Of a DNA stretch of 32,826 nucleotides, positions 1-7,835 are shown piece after piece (positions within the stretch are counted from its first letter, which is position 1; the number at the start of each line of letters is the position of its first letter). Under the pieces are notes generated by a model. It did no database searches, was not told the origin of the DNA, and saw nothing but the letters and a program-made list of their open reading frames with translations. Source of the DNA: Elusimicrobia bacterium HGW-Elusimicrobia-1 (GTDB lineage Bacteria; Elusimicrobiota; Endomicrobiia; PHAN01); assembly GCA_002841695.1 (NCBI GenBank), contig PHAN01000017.1:1-32826 (forward strand), written 5' to 3'. The position numbers and the translations under genes are program-made.

Positions 1-31
1 CCCCTACGCGTAGGGGCGACCTTGGTCGCCC
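1..31. repeat. Palindromic repeat, GTAGGG family
   Basis: A 16-bp perfect palindrome (1-16, centred on ACGCGT) overlaps a second dyad: GGGCGACC (14-21) pairs with GGTCGCCC (24-31). The GTAGGG start followed by a GC-rich arm matches the style of the elements at 574-596, 13927-13969 and 23099-23166. From 32 to 147 I see no convincing gene; a 71-codon frame there has no Shine-Dalgarno and no recognisable protein. Confidence 0.6.
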
Positions 32-147
32 TCTTCTCTTTTGAGGGAAAGTTTAATGCTCACGAAAAATACGACAAAAAAAGAATTTTAAGCCGGACAT
101 CTCCGCTATCGGCGCCGGCCACGTCCATTACCCGACAGCAAAAACTT

Positions 148-176
148 TTGACAAACACCCCCCACTTTGGTATAAT
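148..176 (+). promoter_or_regulatory. Near-consensus sigma-70 promoter with extended -10
   Basis: TTGACA at 148-153 and TATAAT at 171-176 are separated by exactly 17 bases. TGG immediately before the -10 supplies the extended TGn element. Transcription would begin near 183. The resulting leader carries an imperfect dyad at 179-208 (CCCC/TAAGT against ACTTA/GGGG with a small bulge). The promoter drives the small membrane protein at 234 and could read on to rpsO, as no T-tailed terminator follows. Confidence 0.8.
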
Positions 177-233
177 CTCCCCTAAGTCAGCGGGGACACT
201 TAAAGGGGGGATACCGCGGCCTACGTTGACACG

Positions 234-509
234 ATGAAGGTTTTTGAAGTTTTAAGAATTGAGTTTGAAGAGAAAAAAGCCGAGAATATAGCACACGGAA
301 TAGAGGTTGCCTTGGATACGCACGACACGGCTATGATGAAAGATATCGCCACTAAAGGCGATATAGCCGAGTTGCGAAATGAAGTGCGGGTGGATATGGC
401 CAATATGCGGGCCGACCTCATCCGCTGGATGTTTGTGTTCTGGATGGGACAGTTCGCTACTACCGTCGGAGCGATGACAGCTATAATCTTTGTTTTTTTG
501 AGAAAATAA
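234..509 (+). CDS. Small coiled-coil protein with C-terminal TM segment (DUF1640-like)
   Basis: A 91-residue protein. Residues ~1-60 are charged and predicted helical, with alternating hydrophobic positions and a TKGDIAELRNEV stretch of the kind seen in DUF1640/CCDC90-like small proteins. Residues ~65-88 form one hydrophobic membrane segment, ending in a short basic tail. This organisation (short coiled coil, 'ADLIRW'-like junction, TM helix) is common in small bacterial proteins of unknown function, often near mobile DNA. It sits right behind a strong promoter, but no good Shine-Dalgarno precedes ATG 234, so the exact start is uncertain. Role unknown; an oligomeric membrane-tethered coiled coil is the most that can be said. 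Confidence 0.6.
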   Translation: MKVFEVLRIEFEEKKAENIAHGIEVALDTHDTAMMKDIATKGDIAELRNEVRVDMANMRADLIRWMFVFWMGQFATTVGAMTAIIFVFLRK

Positions 510-544
510 ATAGAATTCGGCAACGGCACCTGCGGGCCGGCCGG

Positions 545-635
545 CCTTTGATGTTTATCAAAGGTTAACAACGTAGGGACAGGTCGCGACCTGTCCTTGC
601 CACCGCAAGGTCCATATCGTCCGAGATAAATCTCG
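545..635. repeat. Cluster of palindromes upstream of rpsO
   Basis: Three dyads lie in the 150-bp gap. CCTTTGA (545-551) pairs with TCAAAGG (558-564). A perfect 20-bp palindrome, GGACAGGTCGCGACCTGTCC, occupies 577-596 and is preceded by GTAG. CGAGA (622-626) pairs with TCTCG (631-635). The middle one is a member of the dispersed GTAGGGACAGG family. None is followed by a T run, so they are not obvious terminators. Confidence 0.7.
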
Positions 636-659
636 ACGATAATAAAAACAGGAGGCAGT

Positions 660-920
660 ATGCCGGTATCAAAAGCGCCCATCATCGAGAAGTTCAAAGT
701 CCACCCCACTGACACGGGTTCTTCCGCGGTCCAAATAGGAATAATCACGGAAAGAATCAACCTTTTAAACGAGCACTTCAAGAAGTTCCCCAAAGACCTC
801 TGTTCGCGGCACGGTTTTTTGCGTCTCATAGGCCGCCGCCGCCGTCTTTTGGAATACCTCAAAAGAATCGACTTCGCCAGATACAAAGAAGTAATAGCGT
901 CGCTCAATTTAAGAAAATAA
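660..920 (+). CDS. rpsO: 30S ribosomal protein S15
   Basis: An 86-residue S15, close to the usual 88-89. The hallmark S15 region is present: the DTGSSAVQIGIITERI segment (residues ~19-34), the LNEHFKKFPKD stretch, then HGFLRLIGRRRRLLEYLKR. S15 binds 16S rRNA at the three-way junction of the central domain and nucleates assembly of the small-subunit platform. ATG 660 is supported by AGGAGG at 650-655. The rpsO-pnp order is a classic conserved pair in bacteria, so co-transcription with pnp downstream is expected. Confidence 0.97.
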   Translation: MPVSKAPIIEKFKVHPTDTGSSAVQIGIITERINLLNEHFKKFPKDLCSRHGFLRLIGRRRRLLEYLKRIDFARYKEVIASLNLRK

Positions 921-1049
921 GACAGGGCGCGGATATGCGCCCCCTTCAACAAGGGTGAAGGGTGAAAAGCAAAGAGTGCCTTGATGTTTCGACGGCGCTT
1001 TTTACTATTCTCCCTTCGCTCTTTGATAAGGAAACATCAAGGAGATGTT
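921..1049 (+). promoter_or_regulatory. Structured rpsO-pnp intergenic leader covering the pnp RBS
   Basis: GGGCGC (925-930) pairs with GCGCCC (937-942) just after rpsO. Further on, CCTTGATGTTTC (979-990) is perfectly complementary to GAAACATCAAGG (1031-1042), a 12-bp stem whose 3' arm overlaps the pnp Shine-Dalgarno AAGGAG (1039-1044). CAAAGAG (970-976) can instead pair with CTCTTTG (1019-1025), and GAAGGG (957-962) with CCCTTC (1012-1017). These pairings interleave with the long stem, so they are alternatives or a pseudoknot. In E. coli, pnp is autoregulated through RNase III and PNPase acting on a stem-loop in this same gap; equivalence here is inference. Confidence 0.65.
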
Positions 1050-3146
1050 ATGAAGAACGAAGTAAAAGTCATGCTGGACGAGAAGACAAAACGCACGCTT
1101 GTCGTGGAACACGGCCAGCTTGCAAAACAGGCCGACGGCGCGTGTATAGCTAAAATCGGCGAAACGATAGTGCTGGCCACGGTGGTTTATAACCCCACCG
1201 ACAAAGAAAACGCGGCGTTTCTGCCCCTCACCGTGGATTATCGCGAAAGAACCTATGCCGCGGGAAAAATCCCCGGCGGTTTCTTCAAGCGCGAAGGCCG
1301 TCCGTCGGAAAGAGAGATACTTACCTCCCGCCTCATAGATAGATCCATCCGCCCGCTTTTCCCCGAAAACTGGTATAAAGAAACCAACGTCAACATAATA
1401 GTGATGTCCCACGACGGCGCGAACGACCCCAACATACTGGCCGTCGAAGCCGCGGCATGCGCTCTGCGCCTGTCGACGATTCCTATGAGCGACGATCTGG
1501 CTTCGGTGCGCGTAGGCAAAATAGACGGCGAGTTCGTCGTCAACCCCACGCTCGACGAGCAGGCCGCCAGCGCTCTTGACATAGTCGTGAGCGGCACGAA
1601 AGACGGCGCCGTGATGATAGAAGCCGGCGCCCGCGAAGTGTCCGAAGACGAGATACTTGCGGCCATTGATTTCGCGCGCGGTGTCATCAAAAAAATCCTG
1701 AAAGAGACGGCCGCGGCCATTCCCGCCGGCAAAAAAATCGACCTTCCCGTCGCCGACGCGGTCGTGGAGACGATTAAAGCGAAGGTATTCTCGATAATTT
1801 CTACCGACGACGTCAAGTCGATAGTTCTTACGAAAGAAAAGAAAGAGCGCGACGTCAAATGGTCGGCCGCCAAAAAAGAGGTCGTCGATAAAGTCGCCGC
1901 CGAGATACCCGAGTCCCAGAAAAAGACCTCGTCGATACTCGAAGATATGTTTTACGCCGTCGTGCGCGAGCTTATAATAAAGGAAAACACCCGCGCGGAC
2001 GGAAGAAACCCCGACGAAATCCGCCCCATAGAGTGCTACCCGCACTACTTTGAGCGTCAGCACGGCTCGGCCATATTCCAGCGCGGCCAGACGCAGGCGT
2101 TTGCCGCCGTCACGCTCGGTTCCCCGCGCGACAAACAGATAATGGACGTGCTTGAGGGCGAATATAAAGAGCGGTTTATGTTCCACTACAACTTCCCGGG
2201 TTTTGCCACCGGAGAAGCCAAACCGGAACGCGGCGTTTCCCGGCGGGAACAGGGCCACGGCGCTCTTGCCAAAAGGGCTCTTTATCCCGTTCTTCCCGAG
2301 GCAGAAGAGTTTCCTTACACGATAAGAGTCGTATCCGACATACTGGAATCCAACGGTTCGTCTTCAATGGCTTCCGTTTGCGGCGGTTCGCTGGCGTTGT
2401 TCGACGCGGGCGTTCCGATCAAACGCGCCGTGGCGGGCGTCGCCATGGGCCTCGTCAAAGAGGATTCCAAATACGTGATACTCACCGACATAATGGGAAT
2501 GGAAGATCACGTGGGCGATATGGACTTTAAGGTCGCGGGCACCCGTCAGGGAATAACAGCCCTTCAGATGGATCTTAAAATCACGAACATCGACGCGGCC
2601 ACAATGAAGGATGCTCTTGAACGCGCCAAAACCGCGCGATTCTTCATTCTTGATTTGATGGACAAAGCGCTTGCCGCGCCGAGACCGGAAATTTCAGAAT
2701 ACGCTCCCAAAATGGAAATAGTTCAGATAAGCCCCTCGAAGATAGGCGCTTTGATAGGCCCCGGCGGCAAGAACATCAAAAAGATACAGGAAGAGACAAA
2801 GGCCAATATCAGCGTTGAAGACGACGGAAAGGTTTACATATCCGCCGTTGATGCGGCCGCTCTTGAACTTGCCAAGCAAATGGTGGAGTTTTATACCGCC
2901 GACGCCGAAATGGGCAAGACCTACAAAGGCAAGGTGACCAGGACACTTAAGATAGGGGCATTCGTGGAGATAATGCCCGGGAAAGAGGGTCTGGTGCACG
3001 TTTCGCAATTAAGCCGCGACCGTATGGCGCGCGTTACCGACTATGTGCAGGAAGGCGACGAACTGACCGTAACGGTTTCCGAGGTCGACGATAAAGGCCG
3101 CATCAACCTGTCTCTACAGGGCAACAATAATAAGCTTCGCAAATAG
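1050..3146 (+). CDS. pnp: Polyribonucleotide nucleotidyltransferase (PNPase)
   Basis: A 698-residue PNPase, typical in length. It catalyses phosphorolytic 3'-5' RNA degradation and is a core RNA-decay enzyme. The order is complete: a first RNase PH domain (~1-210), an all-alpha linker, a second RNase PH domain (~310-540) with the FERQHGSAIFQRGQTQ and GHGALAKRAL signatures, a KH domain with GPGG at 570-573, and an S1 domain (~620-690) with GAFVEIMPGKEGLVHVSQL. An upstream in-frame ATG at 981 exists, but ATG 1050 is chosen because AAGGAG (1039-1044) sits five bases before it and the protein then begins with the usual MKNEVKV-type sequence. It follows rpsO, and its RBS can be masked by the preceding leader fold. 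Confidence 0.98.
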   Translation: MKNEVKVMLDEKTKRTLVVEHGQLAKQADGACIAKIGETIVLATVVYNPTDKENAAFLPLTVDYRERTYAAGKIPGGFFKREGRPSEREILTSRLIDRSIRPLFPENWYKETNVNIIVMSHDGANDPNILAVEAAACALRLSTIPMSDDLASVRVGKIDGEFVVNPTLDEQAASALDIVVSGTKDGAVMIEAGAREVSEDEILAAIDFARGVIKKILKETAAAIPAGKKIDLPVADAVVETIKAKVFSIISTDDVKSIVLTKEKKERDVKWSAAKKEVVDKVAAEIPESQKKTSSILEDMFYAVVRELIIKENTRADGRNPDEIRPIECYPHYFERQHGSAIFQRGQTQAFAAVTLGSPRDKQIMDVLEGEYKERFMFHYNFPGFATGEAKPERGVSRREQGHGALAKRALYPVLPEAEEFPYTIRVVSDILESNGSSSMASVCGGSLALFDAGVPIKRAVAGVAMGLVKEDSKYVILTDIMGMEDHVGDMDFKVAGTRQGITALQMDLKITNIDAATMKDALERAKTARFFILDLMDKALAAPRPEISEYAPKMEIVQISPSKIGALIGPGGKNIKKIQEETKANISVEDDGKVYISAVDAAALELAKQMVEFYTADAEMGKTYKGKVTRTLKIGAFVEIMPGKEGLVHVSQLSRDRMARVTDYVQEGDELTVTVSEVDDKGRINLSLQGNNNKLRK

Positions 3147-3163
3147 TCGGCATAATCGTAACA

Positions 3164-3685
3164 ATGAAGAACGTCAACGTCTCCAAAGATGCCGCCTCCG
3201 AGACCGTCTCCGGTAAAGAGAACGGCCGCGCGCGCTTGTCGCCCGTAGCCGAAAAAGTCAAAGACGCCTACGGCTCGATGTGCGATGAAGGCCTTCTGGA
3301 AATGGAGATTAAGGAAGGCGATGTCGCCGTCTACATCAGGCGGGCGGGCGCCGACGACGCGGTAGAATCGTCGGGCCGCGCCGCAGACGACTCGCGCCGG
3401 CGGGCGGCCGCTCCGTCTTCCGTTCCGCAGAAAGAACCCGCGCTCCCCGCCGGACGAAATCTTACATCGCCCATCAACGGCATTTTCTACAGGTCTTCGT
3501 CGCCGAAATCGCCTCCGTTTTCGTCCGAAGGCGATACGGTTGACGCCGGGAAGACCCTCTGTATCATCGAGGCGATGAAGGTGATGAACGAAATCAAGGC
3601 CGACTCGCGCGTCAAAATCGTAAAAATCCTCGTCGAAAACGGCATCGGTGTGACGCAGGGTCAGCCGATAATGCTGGTGGAATGA
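3164..3685 (+). CDS. accB: Biotin carboxyl carrier protein of acetyl-CoA carboxylase
   Basis: A 173-residue BCCP. The C-terminal biotinyl domain (~100-173) has the canonical EAMKVMNEI motif with the acceptor lysine at residue 139, and the preceding SPINGIFYRSSSP segment holds the protruding-thumb-type region typical of AccB. An N-terminal helical part (~25-60) and an Ala/Pro/Ser-rich linker (~65-95) match AccB rather than the biotinyl domain of a decarboxylase. It carries carboxybiotin between biotin carboxylase and carboxyltransferase in fatty-acid synthesis. No accC follows, so the partners must lie elsewhere. It starts 17 bases after pnp without a clear Shine-Dalgarno, and its TGA overlaps the next ATG. 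Confidence 0.9.
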   Translation: MKNVNVSKDAASETVSGKENGRARLSPVAEKVKDAYGSMCDEGLLEMEIKEGDVAVYIRRAGADDAVESSGRAADDSRRRAAAPSSVPQKEPALPAGRNLTSPINGIFYRSSSPKSPPFSSEGDTVDAGKTLCIIEAMKVMNEIKADSRVKIVKILVENGIGVTQGQPIMLVE

Positions 3686-3888
3686 TGAACGAAAAAATCG
3701 GCGCGGCGGCCGGCGCTGTCTGGCGATTTTTAAGCGAAGCCAGCGAGCCGTCGGGCATCATTAAGATAAAGACGGGCCTTTCGCTTTCCAATTCCGAAGT
3801 TTTTCTGGCGCTGGGATGGCTTGCCCGCGAAAATAAAATCGTTATGGAAGCCAAGGGCAACACAATTTTCGTATCGATTAAGAAATAA
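3682..3888 (+). CDS. Winged-helix domain protein (DUF2582-like)
   Basis: A 68-residue single-domain protein with a winged helix-turn-helix pattern: an initial helix with AGAVWRFLSE, a second with SGIIKIKTGLS, a recognition-type helix NSEVFLALGWLARENK, and a beta wing IVMEAKGNTIFVSI. This matches the small DUF2582 winged-helix proteins. Its ATG overlaps the TGA of accB (ATGA), indicating translational coupling. Such proteins lack known enzymatic residues. DNA binding is plausible from the fold but unproven, and a protein-protein role in lipid metabolism is an alternative suggested only by position. Confidence 0.8.
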   Translation: MMNEKIGAAAGAVWRFLSEASEPSGIIKIKTGLSLSNSEVFLALGWLARENKIVMEAKGNTIFVSIKK

Positions 3889-3918
3889 TTCGCGGGAAGA
3901 CAAACCCGCCTCCGTCCG

Positions 3919-4722
3919 ATGACCACATCGCTTCCGTCACTTTCTTTTCTGGGCATAGTTCAAGGGTTGACCGAATTTTTGCCGGTATCTTCCAGCGGAC
4001 ATCTTGCCATTCTGGGCGCATTCCTTAAACTCGGCGATTCGTCTCTGGCTGTTTCCGTCGCGCTGCATCTTGCCACGCTTGCCGCCGTGATTGTTTTTTT
4101 CAGGCGGCGCATAGCGGAAGCGGCGATGTCTCCGCGCGCGTGGTTGCTGGTGGCGGCCGCGTCGCTGCCCACGGCGCTGATCGGACTGGCTCTTAAATCG
4201 CAGGTGGAAAAGATTTTCGCCGGACGGATTTCGTGGGTGTATATCTTAATGGCGTCGACGGGCGCCTTTTTATTTGCGGCGTCTAAAACGCGCAATGCGG
4301 TTTCCGACGCGGAAGTTTCTCCGGCGGAGGCCGGTTCCGTATGGAAGACGATAACGCCGCTTAAGGCCGTAGCCGTCGGGGTCGTCCAGGGCGTTGCCGT
4401 TTTGCCCGGCATAAGCCGTTCCGGAGCCACTATATCCGCGGCTCTGGCGATGGGCATCGGCCGACGGGAAGCCGCCGAGTTTTCGTTTATAATTTCCATT
4501 CCGGCCGTGGCGGGAGCCGCGCTGCTGGAACTCAAAGACGCTTTGTCCGCCCCGGTACAGGATGTTTCTTACGCGCCGATGGCGGTTTCGATGGTTTTGG
4601 CGTTCGTATCGGGTTTATTCGCCATAGGATTTTTACTTAAAGTCATGGAGTCGCGGCGGTTGTCGTATTTTTCGTATTATCTCTGGGCGCTTGCCGCCGC
4701 GGGAATTATTTTCGGAAGATGA
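3919..4722 (+). CDS. uppP: Undecaprenyl-diphosphatase (UppP/BacA)
   Basis: A 267-residue polytopic membrane protein of normal family length. It dephosphorylates undecaprenyl diphosphate to regenerate the lipid carrier for peptidoglycan and other envelope polymers; resistance to bacitracin is a known consequence of this activity. Both signature motifs are intact: GLTEFLPVSSSGH (residues 16-28, catalytic-region Glu19) and PGISRSGAT (163-171, Arg167), each between hydrophobic helices. Four or more further TM segments follow to the C-terminus. The gene lies 30 bases after the winged-helix gene in the same direction, probably in the pnp-accB transcription unit. There is no strong Shine-Dalgarno before ATG 3919. 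Confidence 0.96.
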   Translation: MTTSLPSLSFLGIVQGLTEFLPVSSSGHLAILGAFLKLGDSSLAVSVALHLATLAAVIVFFRRRIAEAAMSPRAWLLVAAASLPTALIGLALKSQVEKIFAGRISWVYILMASTGAFLFAASKTRNAVSDAEVSPAEAGSVWKTITPLKAVAVGVVQGVAVLPGISRSGATISAALAMGIGRREAAEFSFIISIPAVAGAALLELKDALSAPVQDVSYAPMAVSMVLAFVSGLFAIGFLLKVMESRRLSYFSYYLWALAAAGIIFGR

Positions 4723-4778
4723 AAACAGATTTTTATTGATGTCAAATCACCTTACGAAACAACCCCCTTGCCCATATT

Positions 4779-4816
4779 CCCCTCTAAAAAGAGGGGTGTC
4801 CCGCCATAGGCGGGAC
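4779..4816. repeat. Double-hairpin intergenic repeat between uppP and ftsK
   Basis: CCCCTCT (4779-4785) pairs with AGAGGGG (4790-4796) across an AAAA loop. It is followed directly by GTCCCGCC (4798-4805) pairing with GGCGGGAC (4809-4816) across ATA. The flanks 'aaccccc..gccc' and 'ggggtgtgt' belong to a CCCCTC/GAGGGG repeat style seen scattered in many bacterial genomes. There is no T run, so it is not a standard terminator. No gene is seen in 4723-4893. Confidence 0.7.
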
Positions 4817-4893
4817 GGGGTGTGTAATGAAAATCCGTTACAATCCGGGATTAAAACAATGTGGTTGATGGTCAATTCCTTTAAGTTTTTTCT

Positions 4894-7125
4894 ATGACAT
4901 ACTATAAATTTCAATCACGGCTTCTTCGCAAAAAATCCGGAAAACCCGCCGACATAAGGCCGTATCTGGCCGCGGGATTGACGATTGCGGGCGCGGTGAT
5001 GTTTTATTTCATAGTTTTCAACGACCGCTCCGGCGTGGTGGGGAAAATTGCCGCCCGGATACTGCTGAACTTTTTCGGGAGGGTTGCCTATATTTTTGCC
5101 CTGTGGCTGGCCTACGAAGGCGTGTCGCTCTGGCGCTCGAAAAACGAAAAGAAGTGGCGGATGGACTTCGCGCTTTCGGCCCTCGAAGTGGCTCTGCTGT
5201 GCGGACTCGTTAAATTCGTAAATGTTTATTTTCCGGCGGTGCCGAACTACGGCGGACTGTTGGGCAAGAACGTCGCCGAGTTTTTCACCAGATTGTTCGG
5301 CCCGGCAGTCGGAGGCGCGCTCAATCTTACCGTTTTCCTGTATGCGTTGAGCGTAATCAAGGATTTTTCTTTCAAGGATATTTTCCATAGAGTTTACGAC
5401 GTCGCTAAACGCGACATCGAAGAATACCGCAAAGTCCGCGCGCTGGCCAAAAAACTCGACGACCGTCGGGTGGCGTCGTCATCCGGCTCCGATGAAGTCG
5501 GCAAAGCCCGCGCGAAGGCCGTCGCGCCCGAGGCGGCACAGACGGCGACGCCGCCGAAAGCGCCCGTCAAACCTTCCGCGCCCGCGCGGTCGCAGACGCC
5601 CGCGCCGCCTCCGGCTCAGTTTCCGCCGGCTCCTCCACAGTACGTCAATTATAAAATTCCGCCTCTTGATATTCTCACTCCGCCCAAAAACAGCGCCGAG
5701 GAAGAACAGCATCACGCGCATCTGGACCGCGCCAAGGTTCTTCAGCAGACCCTCGGCGATTTCGGCATAAAAGTTGAAGTCGGCGACATAATCCCGGGCC
5801 CCGTCGTTACACGCTACGACCTGAATCTTGAAGCCGGCATAAAATATCAGAGCATTACGACTCTGCAGGACAATCTCGCGCTGGCCCTCAAAGCCGCGTC
5901 CATACGCATAGTGCCCATACCGGAAAAATCCGCTGTCGGCATAGAAGTGCCCAATCCGGCGACTCGCATAGTCACCATAAAAGAAATGGCGCAGGCGGAT
6001 GATTTCGTTAAAAATCCCTCGCCTCTCACATTCGCGTTGGGTCAGACAACGGACGGCGTTCCGTATGTAACGGACATTATTCCCATGCCGCACCTTCTTA
6101 TCGCCGGCGCCACCGGCTCCGGCAAGAGCGTGTGTATTCATTCTCTCATCGTCTCGATTCTTCTTAAAGCCCGCCCCGACGAACTCAAATTTATTCTTAT
6201 CGACCCGAAGCGTCTGGAACTTCCTATTTACGCCGGACTTCCGCATTTGTACGATCCGAGCGTGACTCCCGATAAAGTCGGCATCATTACCGACGCGCGC
6301 AAGGCAATGTCAACGCTTAAACAACTCGTTTATATAATGGAAAAGCGTTACGAACTTTTCGCCAAACATACCGTAAGAAACATAGAAAGTTTCAACGAAC
6401 TCGCCCGCTCCCGCTCCGTCGAGGGGATGCATCCGGTTCATTATATTGTCGTCATAATAGACGAACTCGCCGACTTGATGTTGATTTCAAGAAGAGAAAT
6501 AGAAGACGATATACAGCGCCTGGCTCAAATGGCCCGCGCCGTCGGTATTCATCTGGTTCTGGCCACGCAGCGTCCGTCGGTGGACGTTATCACCGGAGTC
6601 ATCAAAGCCAATTTTTCCGCCCGCATCGCTTTTCAGACCACTTCAAAAGTTGATTCTCGCGTTATACTCGACGCTATCGGCGCCGACGAACTTTTGGGCA
6701 GGGGCGATATGCTTTTTCTGCCTCCCGGCGCGCCTCGTCCCGTGCGCCTGCAGGGTACGTTTGTATCGACGAAAGACGCCGAAAATGTCGCAAAATATAT
6801 ACTCGCGCAGGGGCATAAGCCCTCATACGAGGAATATGTAAGGCGCGACGGCGCCGCGGCCTCCGCCGCTCCTGTTGACAGGGAAAAAGAGGAAAAAGAG
6901 AAACAGTATATACTTTCCGCGTTGCGGCTGGTGCTTGAGCGGCGCAGGGTTTCGCAGGATTTGCTCAAAGCGCATTTCGGATCATCCGCGCAGGCCACAA
7001 ACGTTTTGAGCTTGCTGGAAAAAGACGGATTCATAATGAAGCCCGAAGGCACCAACAGATGGACTATCCATTACGATAAAATACAGGAGCATCTTGCCAA
7101 TGAGGAATCTACCGCGAAAGAATAG
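4894..7125 (+). CDS. ftsK: DNA translocase FtsK/SpoIIIE
   Basis: A 743-residue septal DNA pump that clears chromosome termini during division. The N-terminus (~25-165) holds about four TM segments. A Pro/Ala-rich linker (~200-255) leads into a RecA-type motor: alpha domain at ~265-370, Walker A GATGSGKS at 405-412 and a Walker B-type IIDELADLM. A gamma winged-helix domain (~665-735) ends the protein and would read orienting sequences and contact XerD. Length is typical for the shorter FtsK/SpoIIIE class rather than the 1300-residue E. coli form. No Shine-Dalgarno is obvious at ATG 4894. The 3' end overlaps lolA by 26 bases, suggesting coupled translation. Confidence 0.96.
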   Translation: MTYYKFQSRLLRKKSGKPADIRPYLAAGLTIAGAVMFYFIVFNDRSGVVGKIAARILLNFFGRVAYIFALWLAYEGVSLWRSKNEKKWRMDFALSALEVALLCGLVKFVNVYFPAVPNYGGLLGKNVAEFFTRLFGPAVGGALNLTVFLYALSVIKDFSFKDIFHRVYDVAKRDIEEYRKVRALAKKLDDRRVASSSGSDEVGKARAKAVAPEAAQTATPPKAPVKPSAPARSQTPAPPPAQFPPAPPQYVNYKIPPLDILTPPKNSAEEEQHHAHLDRAKVLQQTLGDFGIKVEVGDIIPGPVVTRYDLNLEAGIKYQSITTLQDNLALALKAASIRIVPIPEKSAVGIEVPNPATRIVTIKEMAQADDFVKNPSPLTFALGQTTDGVPYVTDIIPMPHLLIAGATGSGKSVCIHSLIVSILLKARPDELKFILIDPKRLELPIYAGLPHLYDPSVTPDKVGIITDARKAMSTLKQLVYIMEKRYELFAKHTVRNIESFNELARSRSVEGMHPVHYIVVIIDELADLMLISRREIEDDIQRLAQMARAVGIHLVLATQRPSVDVITGVIKANFSARIAFQTTSKVDSRVILDAIGADELLGRGDMLFLPPGAPRPVRLQGTFVSTKDAENVAKYILAQGHKPSYEEYVRRDGAAASAAPVDREKEEKEKQYILSALRLVLERRRVSQDLLKAHFGSSAQATNVLSLLEKDGFIMKPEGTNRWTIHYDKIQEHLANEESTAKE

Positions 7126-7789
7126 CCGCCTCGTTTTTTTTGCGGCGGCGATGTCGCTTCTTATAAGCGTTGCGAACCGAGGCATGGCCGTCGAACCCTC
7201 GACGGCGGAAGTGAAATCTTCCACAGATGTTTTTGCGCGGCTTGAGGCCCGGGAAAAAGAAACGTCCTCCGTTTCTTTTGATTTTGCGCAGACGGTAAGA
7301 TTCGACATACAGGATTACGTCCAGAAAAACACAGGCAGCGTGATTTTCATGAAACCCGGGCATCTTCGCATAGAATTAAAAAAACCCATCCGCCAGATAA
7401 CCGTTTCCGACGGAAAAACTTTGCGCAATTATAATGCCGACACAAATCAGCTGGTGGTTTCCGACTGGAAAAAGATAAAAGACACCGGAATGCTTTTCGG
7501 CTGGCCTGACAGTTTCGCGGGAAATATTTCGGCCATAAGAGACAAATATAACCTCAAACAAGTCGAGAGTTCCACGGATACGATAAAACTCGCTCTTGAA
7601 GACAGAAAATCGGGGTTTGCCATGTTTATGCTGTTCGACGCATCATCGCTGGATCCGCTGTCGACGGAACTCGTTTCAAAAGGCGTAAAAATCACCACGG
7701 ATATTTCCGGCTTCAAACGCAATCCCGCCCTCGCCAAAGACACTTTCAAGTTCACTCCGCCCAAGGGCGCCGAGATTATCAGGCAGTAG
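7100..7789 (+). CDS. lolA: Outer-membrane lipoprotein carrier LolA-like
   Basis: A 229-residue periplasmic protein beginning with a basic N-terminus and hydrophobic core (residues ~1-30, signal peptide ending near ANRGMA). The mature part has the LolA pattern: SFDFAQTVRF, then GSVIFMKPGHLRIEL, IRQITVSDGKTLRNYNADTNQLVVSDW, and an SFKFTPPKGAEII-like end (here TFKFTPPKGAEII). LolA shuttles lipoproteins from the inner-membrane LolCDE complex to the outer membrane. The gene overlaps ftsK, an arrangement also known elsewhere. AGGAG at 7085-7089 fits ATG 7100 (ten-base spacing) or TTG 7094 (four-base spacing); ATG is preferred. It supports a diderm host. Confidence 0.88.
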   Translation: MRNLPRKNSRLVFFAAAMSLLISVANRGMAVEPSTAEVKSSTDVFARLEAREKETSSVSFDFAQTVRFDIQDYVQKNTGSVIFMKPGHLRIELKKPIRQITVSDGKTLRNYNADTNQLVVSDWKKIKDTGMLFGWPDSFAGNISAIRDKYNLKQVESSTDTIKLALEDRKSGFAMFMLFDASSLDPLSTELVSKGVKITTDISGFKRNPALAKDTFKFTPPKGAEIIRQ

Positions 7790-7835
7790 CCCTCCGTATT
7801 CCGTATAATGAGACCATTAAAAAACACCTTTATTC

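Noticed and set aside
22-237. 71-codon + frame at the window start
   Set aside because: It runs through palindromic repeats and the promoter, with no ribosome-binding site and no protein-like pattern.
221-952. 243-codon open frame on the - strand opposite rpsO
   Set aside because: It lies antisense to rpsO and the small membrane protein, has no Shine-Dalgarno and no recognisable protein; it exists because of codon bias in the real genes.
1005-2258. 417-codon - strand frame opposite pnp
   Set aside because: Antisense to an unambiguous PNPase; the composition (Arg/Phe/His/Gly-rich) is that of a shadow frame.
4691-4897. 68-codon + frame between uppP and ftsK
   Set aside because: Its sequence is the translated double-hairpin repeat, with no Shine-Dalgarno.
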